The notes: generated by a model from the sequence alone, not told the origin. Positions 1 through 8,145 are shown, numbered from the stretch's first letter. The stretch: 59,293 bases of DNA from an uncultured Clostridium sp. (GCF_934754925.1 NZ_CAKVJA010000013.1:1-59293); one strand, 5' to 3'. Numbers and translations: made by a program.

Positions 1-76
1 TGAAGGTTTAAGATTCGCTATCAGAGAAGGTGGAAGAACTGTAGGTTCAGGAGTTGTTACTTCTATAATCGAATAG
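1..76 (+). CDS. tuf: Elongation factor Tu, C-terminal end (partial)
   Basis: The reading frame entering the window from the left encodes the last 24 residues of EF-Tu, including the conserved GLRFAIREGGRTVGSG segment of the C-terminal beta-barrel domain, and ends with TAG. EF-Tu carries aminoacyl-tRNA to the ribosome as a GTP complex in the cytoplasm. The rest of the gene lies outside the window. Its position just before the S10 cluster matches the usual Firmicute str-S10 order, and the terminator just downstream ends its transcript. Confidence 0.93.
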   Translation, partial: EGLRFAIREGGRTVGSGVVTSIIE

Positions 77-163
77 TTTTAAACTTTTCCAATTAAGTTT
101 TAAAATCTTTTTAAATATAAATTTTAAATTAAAGCGCTTAAAAAATTGTGATCACAAAAAGAG

Positions 164-198
164 AAAGAGTAAGGGGACGCCTTTACTCTTTCTTTTTT
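164..198 (+). terminator. Intrinsic terminator after tuf
   Basis: A 12-bp stem (164-175 with 180-191, one G-T pair) closes a 4-nt loop and is followed by a T-rich tract. It sits about 90 bp after the tuf stop codon and separates the str-type transcript from the S10 operon. Confidence 0.85.
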
Positions 199-800
199 AG
201 TATGTTTTTTTAATTAGGATGAAAATATATATATTTCTAATTTGAGTATATAAGTGAGTATAATACTTTAAGTTAATGAGAATTATATTTTAAAGTTTAT
301 AATATATATGAGAATCCAAATAATTTTTAGAAAAAATGATTTAATAAAAAAATATTAGTGATTAAGCGACTATAAAAGAAATATGTTTTTTGTTATAAGC
401 TATATATAGTTACTTATTATATAAATGAAAGGTATATAATTTACTAAATATTTAAATAGTAAGAATAAATTATTAATTAAAGTGAAGATTTTATATTAAA
501 ATGATTGTTTAATTATATTATAACTATATTAACAACATTTCTTGAATATAAGATAAAATTTTATAAACAATATAAGTAAAAATCTAAATAGAAACTCAAA
601 AAATATATATAAAATGTTTATATTAGAATAAATTGGTTAAACATATATAATATAAGGTAAGAGAAACTAAAATTTCATTAAATATACTATTGAAAAAAAG
701 TTAAATTCGATATAAAATTATAACAGTTGAACGACAGGATTACTTCTAAAAACTTAAAAAAATTTTTAAAAAATCGTTAAAAAAAGATGAAAAAAAAGTC
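199..800. other. Gene-free AT-rich spacer upstream of the S10 operon
   Basis: About 600 bp with no credible reading frame, RNA gene or GC-containing structure on either strand. The sequence is nearly all A and T. The last 50 bp or so (about 745-800) contain several phased A- and T-tracts directly upstream of the rpsJ -35 box, as expected for an UP element that binds the RNA polymerase alpha C-terminal domain at a highly expressed promoter. The rest shows nothing I can interpret. Confidence 0.6.
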
Positions 801-829
801 TTGATAAAGATTTATAAAGATAGTATAAT
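801..829 (+). promoter_or_regulatory. Promoter of the S10 operon
   Basis: A -35 box TTGATA (801-806) and a perfect -10 box TATAAT (824-829) are separated by 17 bp. Transcription should start near 836, giving a leader of about 195 nt before rpsJ. A-tracts lie just upstream. Confidence 0.85.
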
Positions 830-835
830 AAAGAA

Positions 836-1029
836 GTTGTGTAGCATAACGCGATGAATCAAGAGGTTGCCGGACTTCCGGGTTATTCTTGAGGAGCAAG
901 TCAGGATCTAGAATCCGACGGCAGGAATAGTAATTTGTATTCTTAGGTAGGAAACACCAGGAACAGTTTACATAACTATTGCTGTTGTGCGTTAGAAGTA
1001 AAGCGTACATGAAAAGGAGGGAAACCAGA
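836..1029 (+). promoter_or_regulatory. Structured 5' leader RNA of the S10 operon
   Basis: This is a GC-richer island between the promoter and rpsJ. An outer helix pairs TAACGC (847-852) with GCGTTA (989-994). Inside are TCAAGA (859-864) with TCTTGA (887-892) enclosing CCGG (870-873) with CCGG (878-881), a GTC/GGAT hairpin (900-907 with 913-919, one bulged A), GAATA (925-929) with TATTC (938-942), and AACAG (962-966) with CTGTT (982-986). The multi-helix fold resembles a ribosomal-protein autoregulatory leader. In E. coli the S10 operon is controlled by L4 through its leader, but I cannot show that this is the same element. No terminator hairpin with a T-run is seen, so control at translation or through a bound protein is more likely. 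Confidence 0.6.
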
Positions 1030-1338
1030 ATGTCAAAACAAAAAATAAGAATCAGATTAAAGGCTTTTGATCACACTATATTAGATCAATCTGCTGAAAA
1101 AATCGTTGAAACAGCTAAATCAACAGGAGCTAAGGTTGCAGGTCCAGTACCACTACCTACTGAAAAAGATGTTGTTACTATATTAAGAGCTGTTCATAAG
1201 TACAAAGATTCAAGAGAACAATTCGAAATCAGAACACACAAGAGATTAATCGACATAGTTAATCCATCACCAAAAACAGTTGATGCATTAATGAGATTAA
1301 ACTTACCTGCTGGTGTAGATATCGAAATAAAGCTATAA
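1030..1338 (+). CDS. rpsJ: 30S ribosomal protein S10
   Basis: Encodes 102 residues, the usual S10 length. S10 is a 30S head protein that also joins the NusB antitermination complex. The start is the ATG opening MSKQKIRIRLKAFDH, 8 nt after the SD AAGGAGGG (1014-1021). The frame stays open upstream to about 979 but runs through the structured leader, so that extension is rejected. Conserved features include the KIRIRLKAFDH strand and the PLPT motif. It is the first gene of the S10 cluster. Confidence 0.97.
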   Translation: MSKQKIRIRLKAFDHTILDQSAEKIVETAKSTGAKVAGPVPLPTEKDVVTILRAVHKYKDSREQFEIRTHKRLIDIVNPSPKTVDALMRLNLPAGVDIEIKL

Positions 1339-1418
1339 TAGCTTAACTATTAAATAAACAGTTTGAACGGTTATGATTGCAAAAGCAATCCGCTAATACG
1401 TTTGGGAGGTGTAAATAC

Positions 1419-2048
1419 ATGAAAAAAGCTATAATCGGTAAGAAAATAGGGATGACTCAAATTTTCGATGAAAATGGAAAGGTAGTTCCTGTAACTGTAG
1501 TAGAAGCTGGACCATGTGTTGTTGTTCAAAAGAAGACTATCGAAAAGGATGGTTATGAAGCAATACAAGTTGGTTTCGGTGAAATAAGAGAAAAATTAGT
1601 TAATAAGCCAAGAAAAGGACACTTTGCTAAAGCTGGAGTATCTTTAAGAAGAACATTAAAAGAGTTCAGATTAGAAGATTGCAGCGCTTACGAAGTAGGT
1701 CAAGAAATCAAAGCTGATTTATTTGCAGCTGGAGATAAAATTGACGTTTCAGGAGTTTCTAAAGGTAAGGGATTCCAAGGTGTTATTAAGAGATGGAATG
1801 CAAACAGAGGGCCAATGTCACACGGTTCTAAGTTCCACAGAGCAGTAGGTTCAATGGGAGCTTCTTCTGATCCATCAAGAACATTCAAGAACAAAAACAT
1901 GCCAGGACACATGGGAGCTGTTAACACTACAGTATTAAACTTAGAAGTTGTTAAAGTAATAGCTGAAAAGAACTTAATATTAGTTAAGGGTGGTATCCCA
2001 GGTGCTAACAAGAGCACAGTTGTAATAAGAAACGCTGTTAAAGCTTAA
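1419..2048 (+). CDS. rplC: 50S ribosomal protein L3
   Basis: Encodes 209 residues. L3 binds 23S rRNA early in 50S assembly and reaches toward the peptidyl-transferase centre. The start is the ATG of MKKAIIGKKIGMTQIF, 8 nt after GGGAGGT (1404-1410); an in-frame codon at 1377 has no SD. The central extension with GPMSHGSKFHR and the GHMG segment is typical of the loop near the A site. The 80-bp gap after rpsJ has no promoter, so it is cotranscribed. Confidence 0.97.
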   Translation: MKKAIIGKKIGMTQIFDENGKVVPVTVVEAGPCVVVQKKTIEKDGYEAIQVGFGEIREKLVNKPRKGHFAKAGVSLRRTLKEFRLEDCSAYEVGQEIKADLFAAGDKIDVSGVSKGKGFQGVIKRWNANRGPMSHGSKFHRAVGSMGASSDPSRTFKNKNMPGHMGAVNTTVLNLEVVKVIAEKNLILVKGGIPGANKSTVVIRNAVKA

Positions 2049-2072
2049 TTTCTTTAGAAAGGAGGAGACAGA

Positions 2073-2693
2073 ATGCCTACAGTAGGATTATTTAACAAAG
2101 AAGGAAATAAGATTGAAGATATTCAATTAAATGATAAAGTATTCGCTGTTGAAGTGAATGCAGATGCTATGCACCAAGTAGTTGTTGCATTATTAGCTAA
2201 CAAGAGACAAGGAACTCAATCAGCTAAGACTAGAGCTGAGGTTAGAGGAGGCGGAATTAAGCCTTGGAGACAAAAGGGAACTGGTAGAGCTAGACAAGGA
2301 TCAATCAGAGCACCACAATGGATCAAAGGTGGAGTTGTATTCGCACCAAAGCCAAGAGATTACAGAATGTCAATACCAAAATCAATGAGAAGAGTTGCTA
2401 TGTTATCAGCATTAACTAGCAAAGTTCAAAATGATGAAATGGTAGTATTAGATAGCTTAACATTAGAAGCTCCTAAGACTAAGGAAATTGTTAAAATGTT
2501 AAATGCTTTCAATGCTAAAAAGACATTAATCGTTACTGCTGAAGCAAACGAAACAGTTTACAAATCAGCTAGAAACATAGAAGGAGTAGCAGTACTTCCA
2601 GTTAACAACATCAACGTTTATGATTTATTAAAATACTCAAAAGTAATCATGACTAAGGATGCTGTATCAAAGATTGAGGAGGTGTACGCATAA
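2073..2693 (+). CDS. rplD: 50S ribosomal protein L4
   Basis: Encodes 206 residues. L4 lines the polypeptide exit tunnel through its long loop, seen here as the RGGGIKPWRQKGTGRARQG stretch at residues of about 65-85. In gamma-proteobacteria L4 is the repressor of the S10 operon; whether it acts here on the leader at 836-1029 is unknown. A strong SD (AAAGGAGGAG) precedes the ATG. The stop codon overlaps the rplW start by one base, indicating translational coupling. Confidence 0.97.
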   Translation: MPTVGLFNKEGNKIEDIQLNDKVFAVEVNADAMHQVVVALLANKRQGTQSAKTRAEVRGGGIKPWRQKGTGRARQGSIRAPQWIKGGVVFAPKPRDYRMSIPKSMRRVAMLSALTSKVQNDEMVVLDSLTLEAPKTKEIVKMLNAFNAKKTLIVTAEANETVYKSARNIEGVAVLPVNNINVYDLLKYSKVIMTKDAVSKIEEVYA

Positions 2694-2989
2694 TGAAGTT
2701 AACAAGCCACGATATAATCAGAAAACCAGTTATAACTGAAAAGTCAATGGCTGCAATGGCAGAAAAGAAGTACACTTTCATAGTTCATATGAGCGCTAAC
2801 AAAGTTCAAATAAAGAAAGCGGTTGAAGAAGTTTTCGGCGTTAAAGTTGAAAAAGTTCAAACAATAAGAACTATGGGAAAAACTAAGAGAATGGGCGTAC
2901 ATGTTGGTAAGAGAGCTGACCAAAAGAAAGCTATAATCACATTAGCTCAAGATAGCAAAGGTATTGAATTCTTCGAAGGAATGCAATAA
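2693..2989 (+). CDS. rplW: 50S ribosomal protein L23
   Basis: Encodes 98 residues. L23 sits at the exit of the peptide tunnel and is the docking site for trigger factor and the signal recognition particle. The N-terminal DIIRKPVITEKS motif is diagnostic. Its ATG shares a base with the rplD TAA, and the SD GGAGGTG lies within the end of rplD. Length and order (L4-L23-L2) are standard. Confidence 0.97.
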   Translation: MKLTSHDIIRKPVITEKSMAAMAEKKYTFIVHMSANKVQIKKAVEEVFGVKVEKVQTIRTMGKTKRMGVHVGKRADQKKAIITLAQDSKGIEFFEGMQ

Positions 2990-3047
2990 TATCAAAGCGA
3001 AGTATTGGTAAAAATACCAGATAAGCTTAAAGAAGGAGGGAATTAGC

Positions 3048-3881
3048 ATGGCAGTTAAAAAGTTTAGACCTACTACACCATCAAGAAGAGAAATGACAAT
3101 GGCTAGTTTTGAAGAAATAACTACAAACAGCCCAGAGAAATCACTTCTTGTTTCTTTAAAGAAAACTGGTGGTAGAAATGCTCAAGGTAAAATAACTGTA
3201 AGACACCACGGTGGTGGAGCTAAGAGAAAATACAGAATAATAGATTTCAAGAGAAATAAGGATGGTATTCCAGCAAAAGTTGCTACAATAGAATACGATC
3301 CAAACAGAACAGCATACATTGCTTTAGTAGTATATGCTGATGGTGAAAAGAGATATATTCTTGCACCAGTAGGATTAAAGGTTGGAGATACAATCGTATC
3401 TGGACCAGAAGCTGATATCAAAGTTGGTAATGCAAAAGCATTAAAAGATATGCCAGTTGGTACAGTTGTTCACAATATAGAATTACAAGCTGGTAAAGGT
3501 GGCCAAATGGTTAGATCAGCAGGTACTTCTGCTCAATTAATGGCTAAAGAAGGTAACTATGCAACATTAAGATTACCTTCAGGTGAAATGAGATATGTAA
3601 GAATCGAATGTAGAGCTACAATCGGTACAGTTTCTAACACTACTAACGATATCATCAACATTGGTAAAGCTGGTAGAAAGAGACACATGGGATGGAGACC
3701 TACAGTTAGAGGTTCTGTAATGAACCCTTGCGATCACCCTCACGGTGGTGGTGAAGGTAGATCACCAATCGGTAGACCAAGTCCAGTTACTCCATGGGGT
3801 AAACCAGCACTTGGATACAAGACTAGAAAGAATAAGAAGTATTCTGATAGATTCATAATAAAGAGAAGAAATAGTAAGTAA
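3048..3881 (+). CDS. rplB: 50S ribosomal protein L2
   Basis: Encodes 277 residues. L2 is a universally conserved core protein needed for subunit association and peptidyl-transferase activity. The C-terminal segment with NPCDHPHGGGEGR carries the conserved histidine region next to the catalytic centre. The start ATG follows GAAGGAGGG. It is separated from rpsS by 65 bp containing a small hairpin. Confidence 0.97.
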   Translation: MAVKKFRPTTPSRREMTMASFEEITTNSPEKSLLVSLKKTGGRNAQGKITVRHHGGGAKRKYRIIDFKRNKDGIPAKVATIEYDPNRTAYIALVVYADGEKRYILAPVGLKVGDTIVSGPEADIKVGNAKALKDMPVGTVVHNIELQAGKGGQMVRSAGTSAQLMAKEGNYATLRLPSGEMRYVRIECRATIGTVSNTTNDIINIGKAGRKRHMGWRPTVRGSVMNPCDHPHGGGEGRSPIGRPSPVTPWGKPALGYKTRKNKKYSDRFIIKRRNSK

Positions 3882-3882
3882 T

Positions 3883-3905
3883 TGAAGAGAAATTAATTCT
3901 CTTCA
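3883..3905 (+). other. Intercistronic hairpin between rplB and rpsS
   Basis: TGAAGAGAA (3883-3891) pairs perfectly with TTCTCTTCA (3897-3905) across a 5-nt loop, starting two bases after the rplB stop. No T-run follows, so it is unlikely to terminate transcription. It may act as an mRNA processing or stability site. Confidence 0.45.
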
Positions 3906-3946
3906 GGCTTACTGGGCCTAGAGATTATGAAGGGAGGCAAATTATA

Positions 3947-4231
3947 GTGAGTAGATCAATAAAAAAGGGACCTTTCGTACACGAAGGACTTTTAAAGAAG
4001 ATAGAAGAAATGAATGCTAATGGTGAAAATAAGGTTGTTAAGACTTGGTCAAGATCATCAACAATTTTCCCACAAATGATTGGTCATACAATCGCTGTTC
4101 ATGATGGTAGAAAACACGTTCCAGTATATGTGAGCGAGGATATGGTAGGACACAAATTAGGAGAATTTGCTCTTACTAGAACATACAGAGGACACGATTA
4201 CGACGAAAAAGCATCAAGAAAAAGAAAGTAA
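3947..4231 (+). CDS. rpsS: 30S ribosomal protein S19
   Basis: Encodes 94 residues starting at GTG, 5 nt after AGGGAGGCAAA-type SD bases. S19 forms a head complex with S13 and contacts the A-site tRNA. The conserved SRSIKKGPF start, the WSRSS motif and the GHKLGEF segment are all present. It lies within the S10 cluster upstream of rplV. Confidence 0.97.
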   Translation: MSRSIKKGPFVHEGLLKKIEEMNANGENKVVKTWSRSSTIFPQMIGHTIAVHDGRKHVPVYVSEDMVGHKLGEFALTRTYRGHDYDEKASRKRK

Positions 4232-4252
4232 TCTGGGAAAGGAGGAACACCA

Positions 4253-4588
4253 ATGGAAGCTAGAGCTATAGCTAAATATGTTAGAATGTCTCCAATGAAA
4301 GTAGGAGTTGTTCTTGATTTAATAAGAGGAAAAAACGTTAACGAGGCTTTCGCTATATTACAATACACTCCAAAAGATGCTGCAGTTGTTATAAACAAAG
4401 TTTTAAAATCAGCTGTTGCAAATGCAGAGAACAATCATGACTTAAATGTTGAAAACTTATATGTTGCTGAAACATTCGTAGGTGCTGGTCCAACTTTAAA
4501 GAGATTCAGACCAATGGACCACGGAAAAGCGTTCAGAATCAATAAGAGAACAAGTCATATAACAGTAGTAGTTAAAGAAAGAGCTTAG
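4253..4588 (+). CDS. rplV: 50S ribosomal protein L22
   Basis: Encodes 111 residues. L22 contacts all 23S domains, and its beta-hairpin lines the exit tunnel at the constriction where macrolides bind. The tip region (VGAGPTLKRFRPMDHGKA) is intact. The start ATG follows GAAAGGAGG. Gaps of about 20 bp separate it from rpsS and rpsC. Confidence 0.97.
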   Translation: MEARAIAKYVRMSPMKVGVVLDLIRGKNVNEAFAILQYTPKDAAVVINKVLKSAVANAENNHDLNVENLYVAETFVGAGPTLKRFRPMDHGKAFRINKRTSHITVVVKERA

Positions 4589-4608
4589 TAAGAAGGAGGG
4601 AAAAACAA

Positions 4609-5277
4609 GTGGGTCAAAAAGTACATCCTCACGGACTTAGAGTTGGAGTTATCAAAGGTTGGGATGCAAAATGGTATGCTGATAAGAGAACATTTGCAGA
4701 TAACTTAATCGAAGATAACAAAATAAGAGAATTCGTAAAGAAAGAACTTTTCTCAGCTGGTATCGCTAAGATTGAAATCGAAAGATCAGCTAAAAGAGTT
4801 AAGTTAAATATATATACTGCTAAACCAGGTGTTGTTATCGGTAAAGGTGGTGCAGGAATCGAAGCTTTAAAAGCTAAGGTTGCTAAATTAGTAAACGGAA
4901 AGAATATTTTAATAAACATAGTTGAAGTTAAGAATGCTGAAGCAAACGCTCAATTAGTTGCTGAAAACATTGCTGCTCAATTAGAAAAAAGAGTTTCTTT
5001 CAGAAGAGCTATGAAACAAAGCATCCAAAGAGCTATGAAATTAGGAGCTAAGGGTGTTAAAACAGCTTGTTCAGGAAGATTAGGCGGAGCTGAAATCGCT
5101 AGAACTGAACAATATCATGAAGGAACAATTCCACTACAAACATTAAGAGCTGATATCGATTATGGATTTGCTGAAGCAGATACAACATACGGTAAAATCG
5201 GAGTTAAAGTTTGGGTTTATAATGGAGAAGTTCTTCCAACTAAAAAAGTTGAAAAGAAGGAAGAAGTTAACGCGTAA
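4609..5277 (+). CDS. rpsC: 30S ribosomal protein S3
   Basis: Encodes 222 residues from a GTG start preceded by AGAAGGAGGG. S3 lies at the mRNA entry tunnel and has helicase-like function with S4 and S5. The KH type-2 domain carries the VVIGKGG loop at residues of about 73-80. The N-terminal GQKVHPHGLRVG motif is universal. The C-terminal tail is acidic/basic and of normal length. Confidence 0.97.
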   Translation: MGQKVHPHGLRVGVIKGWDAKWYADKRTFADNLIEDNKIREFVKKELFSAGIAKIEIERSAKRVKLNIYTAKPGVVIGKGGAGIEALKAKVAKLVNGKNILINIVEVKNAEANAQLVAENIAAQLEKRVSFRRAMKQSIQRAMKLGAKGVKTACSGRLGGAEIARTEQYHEGTIPLQTLRADIDYGFAEADTTYGKIGVKVWVYNGEVLPTKKVEKKEEVNA

Positions 5278-5295
5278 GAAAGGAGGAATATAATC

Positions 5296-5730
5296 ATGTT
5301 AATGCCTAAAAGAGTTAAGCATCGTAAGGTACAACGTGGTAGAATGAAAGGAAAAGCTACTAGAGGTAATTTCCTTGCATACGGAGATTTTGGTATCCAA
5401 GCACAAACTTGTGGATGGATAACAAGTAACCAAATAGAATCTGCCAGAATAGCAATTAACAGATACATTAGAAGAGGAGGAAAACTTTGGATAAAAGTAT
5501 TCCCAGATAAGCCAGTTACTGAAAAACCAGCTGAAACAAGAATGGGTTCTGGTAAAGGTTCACCAGAATACTGGGTAGCTGTAGTTAAACCTGGTAGAGT
5601 ATTATTCGAATTATCAGGAGTTAACGAAGAAGTTGCAAGAGAAGCAATGAGACTTGCATCACACAAACTTCCTGTAAAGTGTAAATTCGTTACAAGAAGA
5701 GATTTTGAGGAAATGGGTGGTGAAGAATAA
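5296..5730 (+). CDS. rplP: 50S ribosomal protein L16
   Basis: Encodes 144 residues. L16 organises the A-site region of the 50S subunit. The MLMPKRVKHRK start and the GKGSPEYWVAVVKPGR segment are conserved. The SD AAAGGAGGAA precedes the ATG. The final A of the stop codon is the first base of rpmC, so the two are translationally coupled. Confidence 0.97.
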   Translation: MLMPKRVKHRKVQRGRMKGKATRGNFLAYGDFGIQAQTCGWITSNQIESARIAINRYIRRGGKLWIKVFPDKPVTEKPAETRMGSGKGSPEYWVAVVKPGRVLFELSGVNEEVAREAMRLASHKLPVKCKFVTRRDFEEMGGEE

Positions 5731-5942
5731 TGAAGGCTAGAGAATTAAAAGATTTAAGAGCAAATAATCCTCAAGATTTAGTTGCTAAGCTAGGAGAATT
5801 AAAAGCTGAATTATTCAACTTAAGATTCCAATTAGCTACAGGACAATTAGAAAATCCTATGAGAATAAGAGAAGTAAAGAAATCTATAGCCCAAATCAAA
5901 ACCATCATTAGAGAAGAAGAGATCAGGGCATTTGAACAGTAA
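5730..5942 (+). CDS. rpmC: 50S ribosomal protein L29
   Basis: Encodes 70 residues forming a two-helix protein beside L23 at the tunnel exit. The LRDL-type N-terminal helix and the NPMRIREVKKSIAQIKT segment identify it. It has a one-base overlap with rplP, with its SD inside the rplP 3' end (GAGGAAATGGGTGG). Confidence 0.96.
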   Translation: MKARELKDLRANNPQDLVAKLGELKAELFNLRFQLATGQLENPMRIREVKKSIAQIKTIIREEEIRAFEQ

Positions 5943-5964
5943 ATCTGGAAGGAGGTAGCCCCTA

Positions 5965-6219
5965 ATGGAAAGAGGATTAAGAAAGAAGAAAATCGGTAGA
6001 GTTGTTTCTGATAAAATGGATAAGACTATCGTAGTTGCTGTTGAAACTAAGGTAAGACATCCACTATACGGAAAAACTATGAACAGAACTACTAAATTCA
6101 AGGCTCATGATGAAAATAATGAAGCTAACATGAATGATAGAGTATTAATAATGGAAACTAGACCATTATCTAAAGATAAGAGATGGAGACTTGTTGAAAT
6201 AGTTGAAAGAGCTAAATAA
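5965..6219 (+). CDS. rpsQ: 30S ribosomal protein S17
   Basis: Encodes 84 residues. S17 is an OB-fold primary 16S rRNA-binding protein of the 30S body. The GRVVSDKMDKTIVVAVE strand pattern and the C-terminal RPLSKDKRWRLVEIVERAK are typical. The ATG follows GAAGGAGGTAGCCCCTA. Confidence 0.97.
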   Translation: MERGLRKKKIGRVVSDKMDKTIVVAVETKVRHPLYGKTMNRTTKFKAHDENNEANMNDRVLIMETRPLSKDKRWRLVEIVERAK

Positions 6220-6251
6220 GCTTTTAAAGACTGAAAGGAGGGTAAATTTCA

Positions 6252-6620
6252 ATGATACAACAACAAACCTTATTAAAGGTAGCAGATAACTCAGGTGCTA
6301 AAGAAATTATGTGTATCAGAGTTTTAGGCGGATCAAAGAGAAAGTTCGGTAACATTGGAGATATAATAGTAGCTAGCGTTAAAAGTGCAACACCAGGCGG
6401 AGTTGTTAAAAAAGGTGACGTTGTAAAAGCTGTTATTGTTAGATCAGTAAGAGGATTAAGAAGAGCTGACGGTTCATACATCAAATTTGATGAGAACGCT
6501 GCTGTTATAATAAAAGAAGATAAGCAACCAAGAGGAACTCGTATCTTCGGACCAGTTGCTAGGGAGCTAAGAGATAAAGAATTTAACAAAATATTATCAT
6601 TAGCACCAGAAGTTCTATAA
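6252..6620 (+). CDS. rplN: 50S ribosomal protein L14
   Basis: Encodes 122 residues. L14 forms intersubunit bridges with 16S rRNA and binds the silencing factor RsfS. The start MIQQQTLLKVADNSGAK and the end RELRDKEFNKILSLAPEVL match the family exactly in length and sequence. The SD GAAAGGAGGG precedes the ATG. Confidence 0.97.
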   Translation: MIQQQTLLKVADNSGAKEIMCIRVLGGSKRKFGNIGDIIVASVKSATPGGVVKKGDVVKAVIVRSVRGLRRADGSYIKFDENAAVIIKEDKQPRGTRIFGPVARELRDKEFNKILSLAPEVL

Positions 6621-6637
6621 TAGAGGAGGTGGCTAAT

Positions 6638-6952
6638 TTGAAGTTACACGTTAAAAAGAACGACACAGTAGTAGTTATTTCTGGTAAAGATGCTGGGAAA
6701 ACTGGTGAAGTTTTAAAGGTATACCCAAAAACAGGAAAAGTTCTTGTTCAAGGAGTTAACATAGTAAAGAAACATCAAAAGCCAACTAGAGCAAACGCTC
6801 AAGGTGGAATAATAGAAAAAGAAGGAGCTATATACAGCTCAAAAGTTATGTTATACTGCACAAAATGCAAAAATGCTACAAGAATTAGCAGTAAAATCTT
6901 AGAAGATGGTACTAAGGTTAGAGTTTGTAAGAAGTGTGGAGAAACATTCTAA
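6638..6952 (+). CDS. rplX: 50S ribosomal protein L24 (zinc-ribbon form)
   Basis: Encodes 104 residues. L24 starts 50S assembly; its KOW motif (VVVISGKDAGKTGEVLKV) lies at the N terminus. I choose the TTG at 6638, 7 nt after GAGGAGGT (6623-6630), because the in-frame GTG at 6629 lies inside that SD. The C-terminal half has two cysteine pairs, CTKC and CKKC, which should bind zinc. Bacillus L24 lacks these, so this is the C+ version of the protein. Confidence 0.95.
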   Translation: MKLHVKKNDTVVVISGKDAGKTGEVLKVYPKTGKVLVQGVNIVKKHQKPTRANAQGGIIEKEGAIYSSKVMLYCTKCKNATRISSKILEDGTKVRVCKKCGETF

Positions 6953-6974
6953 AATCTGAAAGGAGGTACTAATT

Positions 6975-7517
6975 ATGACACCAAGACTTCAAGAGAAGTA
7001 TACAAATGAAGTAATTCAAGCTATGACAGAAAAGTTCGGATACAAAAACATCATGGAAGTTCCAAAGCTTGAAAAAATCGTTATAAATATGGGAGTTGGA
7101 GAAGCTAAGGATAACCAAAAGGTTTTAGAATCTGCGGTTGCTGACTTACAACTTATCTCAGGACAAAAGCCAATCTTAACTAGAGCAAAGAAATCAGTTG
7201 CTAACTTTAAGATAAGAGAGAACATGGCATTAGGATGTAAAGTTACATTAAGAGGAGCAAAGATGTTTGAATTTGCTGATAAGCTAATGTCAATAGCTCT
7301 TCCAAGAGTTAGAGACTTCAGAGGAGTTTCTGATAGAGCATTTGACGGAAGAGGAAATTATTCTTTAGGAATTAAAGAACAATTAATATTCCCAGAAATA
7401 GAATACGATAAGATCGATAAGGTTAGAGGAATGGATATCATCTTCGTTACAACTGCAAAGACTGACGAAGAAGCAAGAGAATTATTAAGATTCCTTGGAA
7501 TGCCATTCGCTCAATAA
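6975..7517 (+). CDS. rplE: 50S ribosomal protein L5
   Basis: Encodes 180 residues. L5 binds 5S rRNA with L18 and contacts P-site tRNA and S13. Conserved stretches include the LEKIVINMGVGEA strand, the SGQKPILTRAKKS loop and the C-terminal DIIFVTTAKTDEEARELL. The ATG follows GAAAGGAGGTAC. Spacing to neighbours is about 20 bp. Confidence 0.97.
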   Translation: MTPRLQEKYTNEVIQAMTEKFGYKNIMEVPKLEKIVINMGVGEAKDNQKVLESAVADLQLISGQKPILTRAKKSVANFKIRENMALGCKVTLRGAKMFEFADKLMSIALPRVRDFRGVSDRAFDGRGNYSLGIKEQLIFPEIEYDKIDKVRGMDIIFVTTAKTDEEARELLRFLGMPFAQ

Positions 7518-7532
7518 TAAGGAGGGAAAACT

Positions 7533-7718
7533 GTGGCACGTAAAGCTATTATTGAAAAGTGGAGCAAAGCTCCTAAATATAAAACAAGAGCTTATACAAG
7601 ATGCAGAATATGTGGAAGACCACATGCAGTATTAAGAAAGTTTGGTATTTGCCGTATATGCTTTAGAGAACTTGCTTACAAAGGTGAAATTCCTGGTTGT
7701 AAGAAGGCAAGCTGGTAA
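7533..7718 (+). CDS. rpsZ: 30S ribosomal protein S14, type Z (zinc-binding)
   Basis: Encodes 61 residues from a GTG start following AAGGAGGG. The short length and the CRIC...CRIC cysteine pairs (residues of about 24-43) mark the zinc-binding type Z S14, the standard housekeeping form in Firmicutes. S14 is a late-assembling head protein next to S3 and S10. It lies between rplE and rpsH as usual. Confidence 0.96.
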   Translation: MARKAIIEKWSKAPKYKTRAYTRCRICGRPHAVLRKFGICRICFRELAYKGEIPGCKKASW

Positions 7719-7746
7719 ACCTAACGACTGAAAGGAGGCAAATTAA

Positions 7747-8145
7747 ATGGTTATGACAGATCCTATCGCAGATTTACTAACTCGTATTAGAAATGCGAAT
7801 GCTGTAAGACACGAAGTAGTAGAAGTTCCTTCTTCAAACGTAAAGAAGGCTGTTGCAAATATATTATTACAAGAGGGATACATCAAAAATATTGAAGAAT
7901 ACAATGATGGTGTTGTTCCAATGATGAGATTATCTCTTAAATACGGTTCTAACAAAGAAAGAGTTATAACTGGTATTAAGAGAATATCAAAGCCAGGTTT
8001 AAGAGTATACTGTAAGAAAGATGAAGTTCCAAGAGTTCTTAATGGATTAGGAATCGCTGTAATTTCAACTTCAAAAGGTATAGTTGTAGACAGAGAAGCT
8101 AGAAAATTAGGCTTAGGCGGAGAAGTTGTTTGCTACGTTTGGTAG
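7747..8145 (+). CDS. rpsH: 30S ribosomal protein S8
   Basis: Encodes 132 residues. S8 is a primary 16S rRNA binder and, in E. coli, the repressor of the spc operon. The MTDPIADLLTRIRNA start and the C-terminal STSKGIVVDREARKLGLGGEVVCYVW are diagnostic. The ATG lies 7 nt after AAAGGAGG (7732-7739). No S8-like binding hairpin was found at the start of rplE, where the E. coli site lies. Confidence 0.97.
   Translation: MVMTDPIADLLTRIRNANAVRHEVVEVPSSNVKKAVANILLQEGYIKNIEEYNDGVVPMMRLSLKYGSNKERVITGIKRISKPGLRVYCKKDEVPRVLNGLGIAVISTSKGIVVDREARKLGLGGEVVCYVW

Noticed and set aside
777..1010. 77-residue minus-strand reading frame upstream of rpsJ
   Set aside because: It lies over the S10 promoter and leader structure, has no SD and no protein-like composition.
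979..1029. N-terminal extension of S10
   Set aside because: It runs through the structured leader; the family start MSKQKIRIRL has a strong SD at the right distance.
836..1029. T-box or other amino-acid riboswitch before rpsJ
   Set aside because: No stem I motifs, no TGGnACC sequence and no terminator.
7016..7225. Minus-strand frames within ribosomal genes
   Set aside because: They lie within highly conserved ribosomal coding sequence, lack SDs and have shadow-type composition; the same applies to the other antisense frames in 1700-21400.
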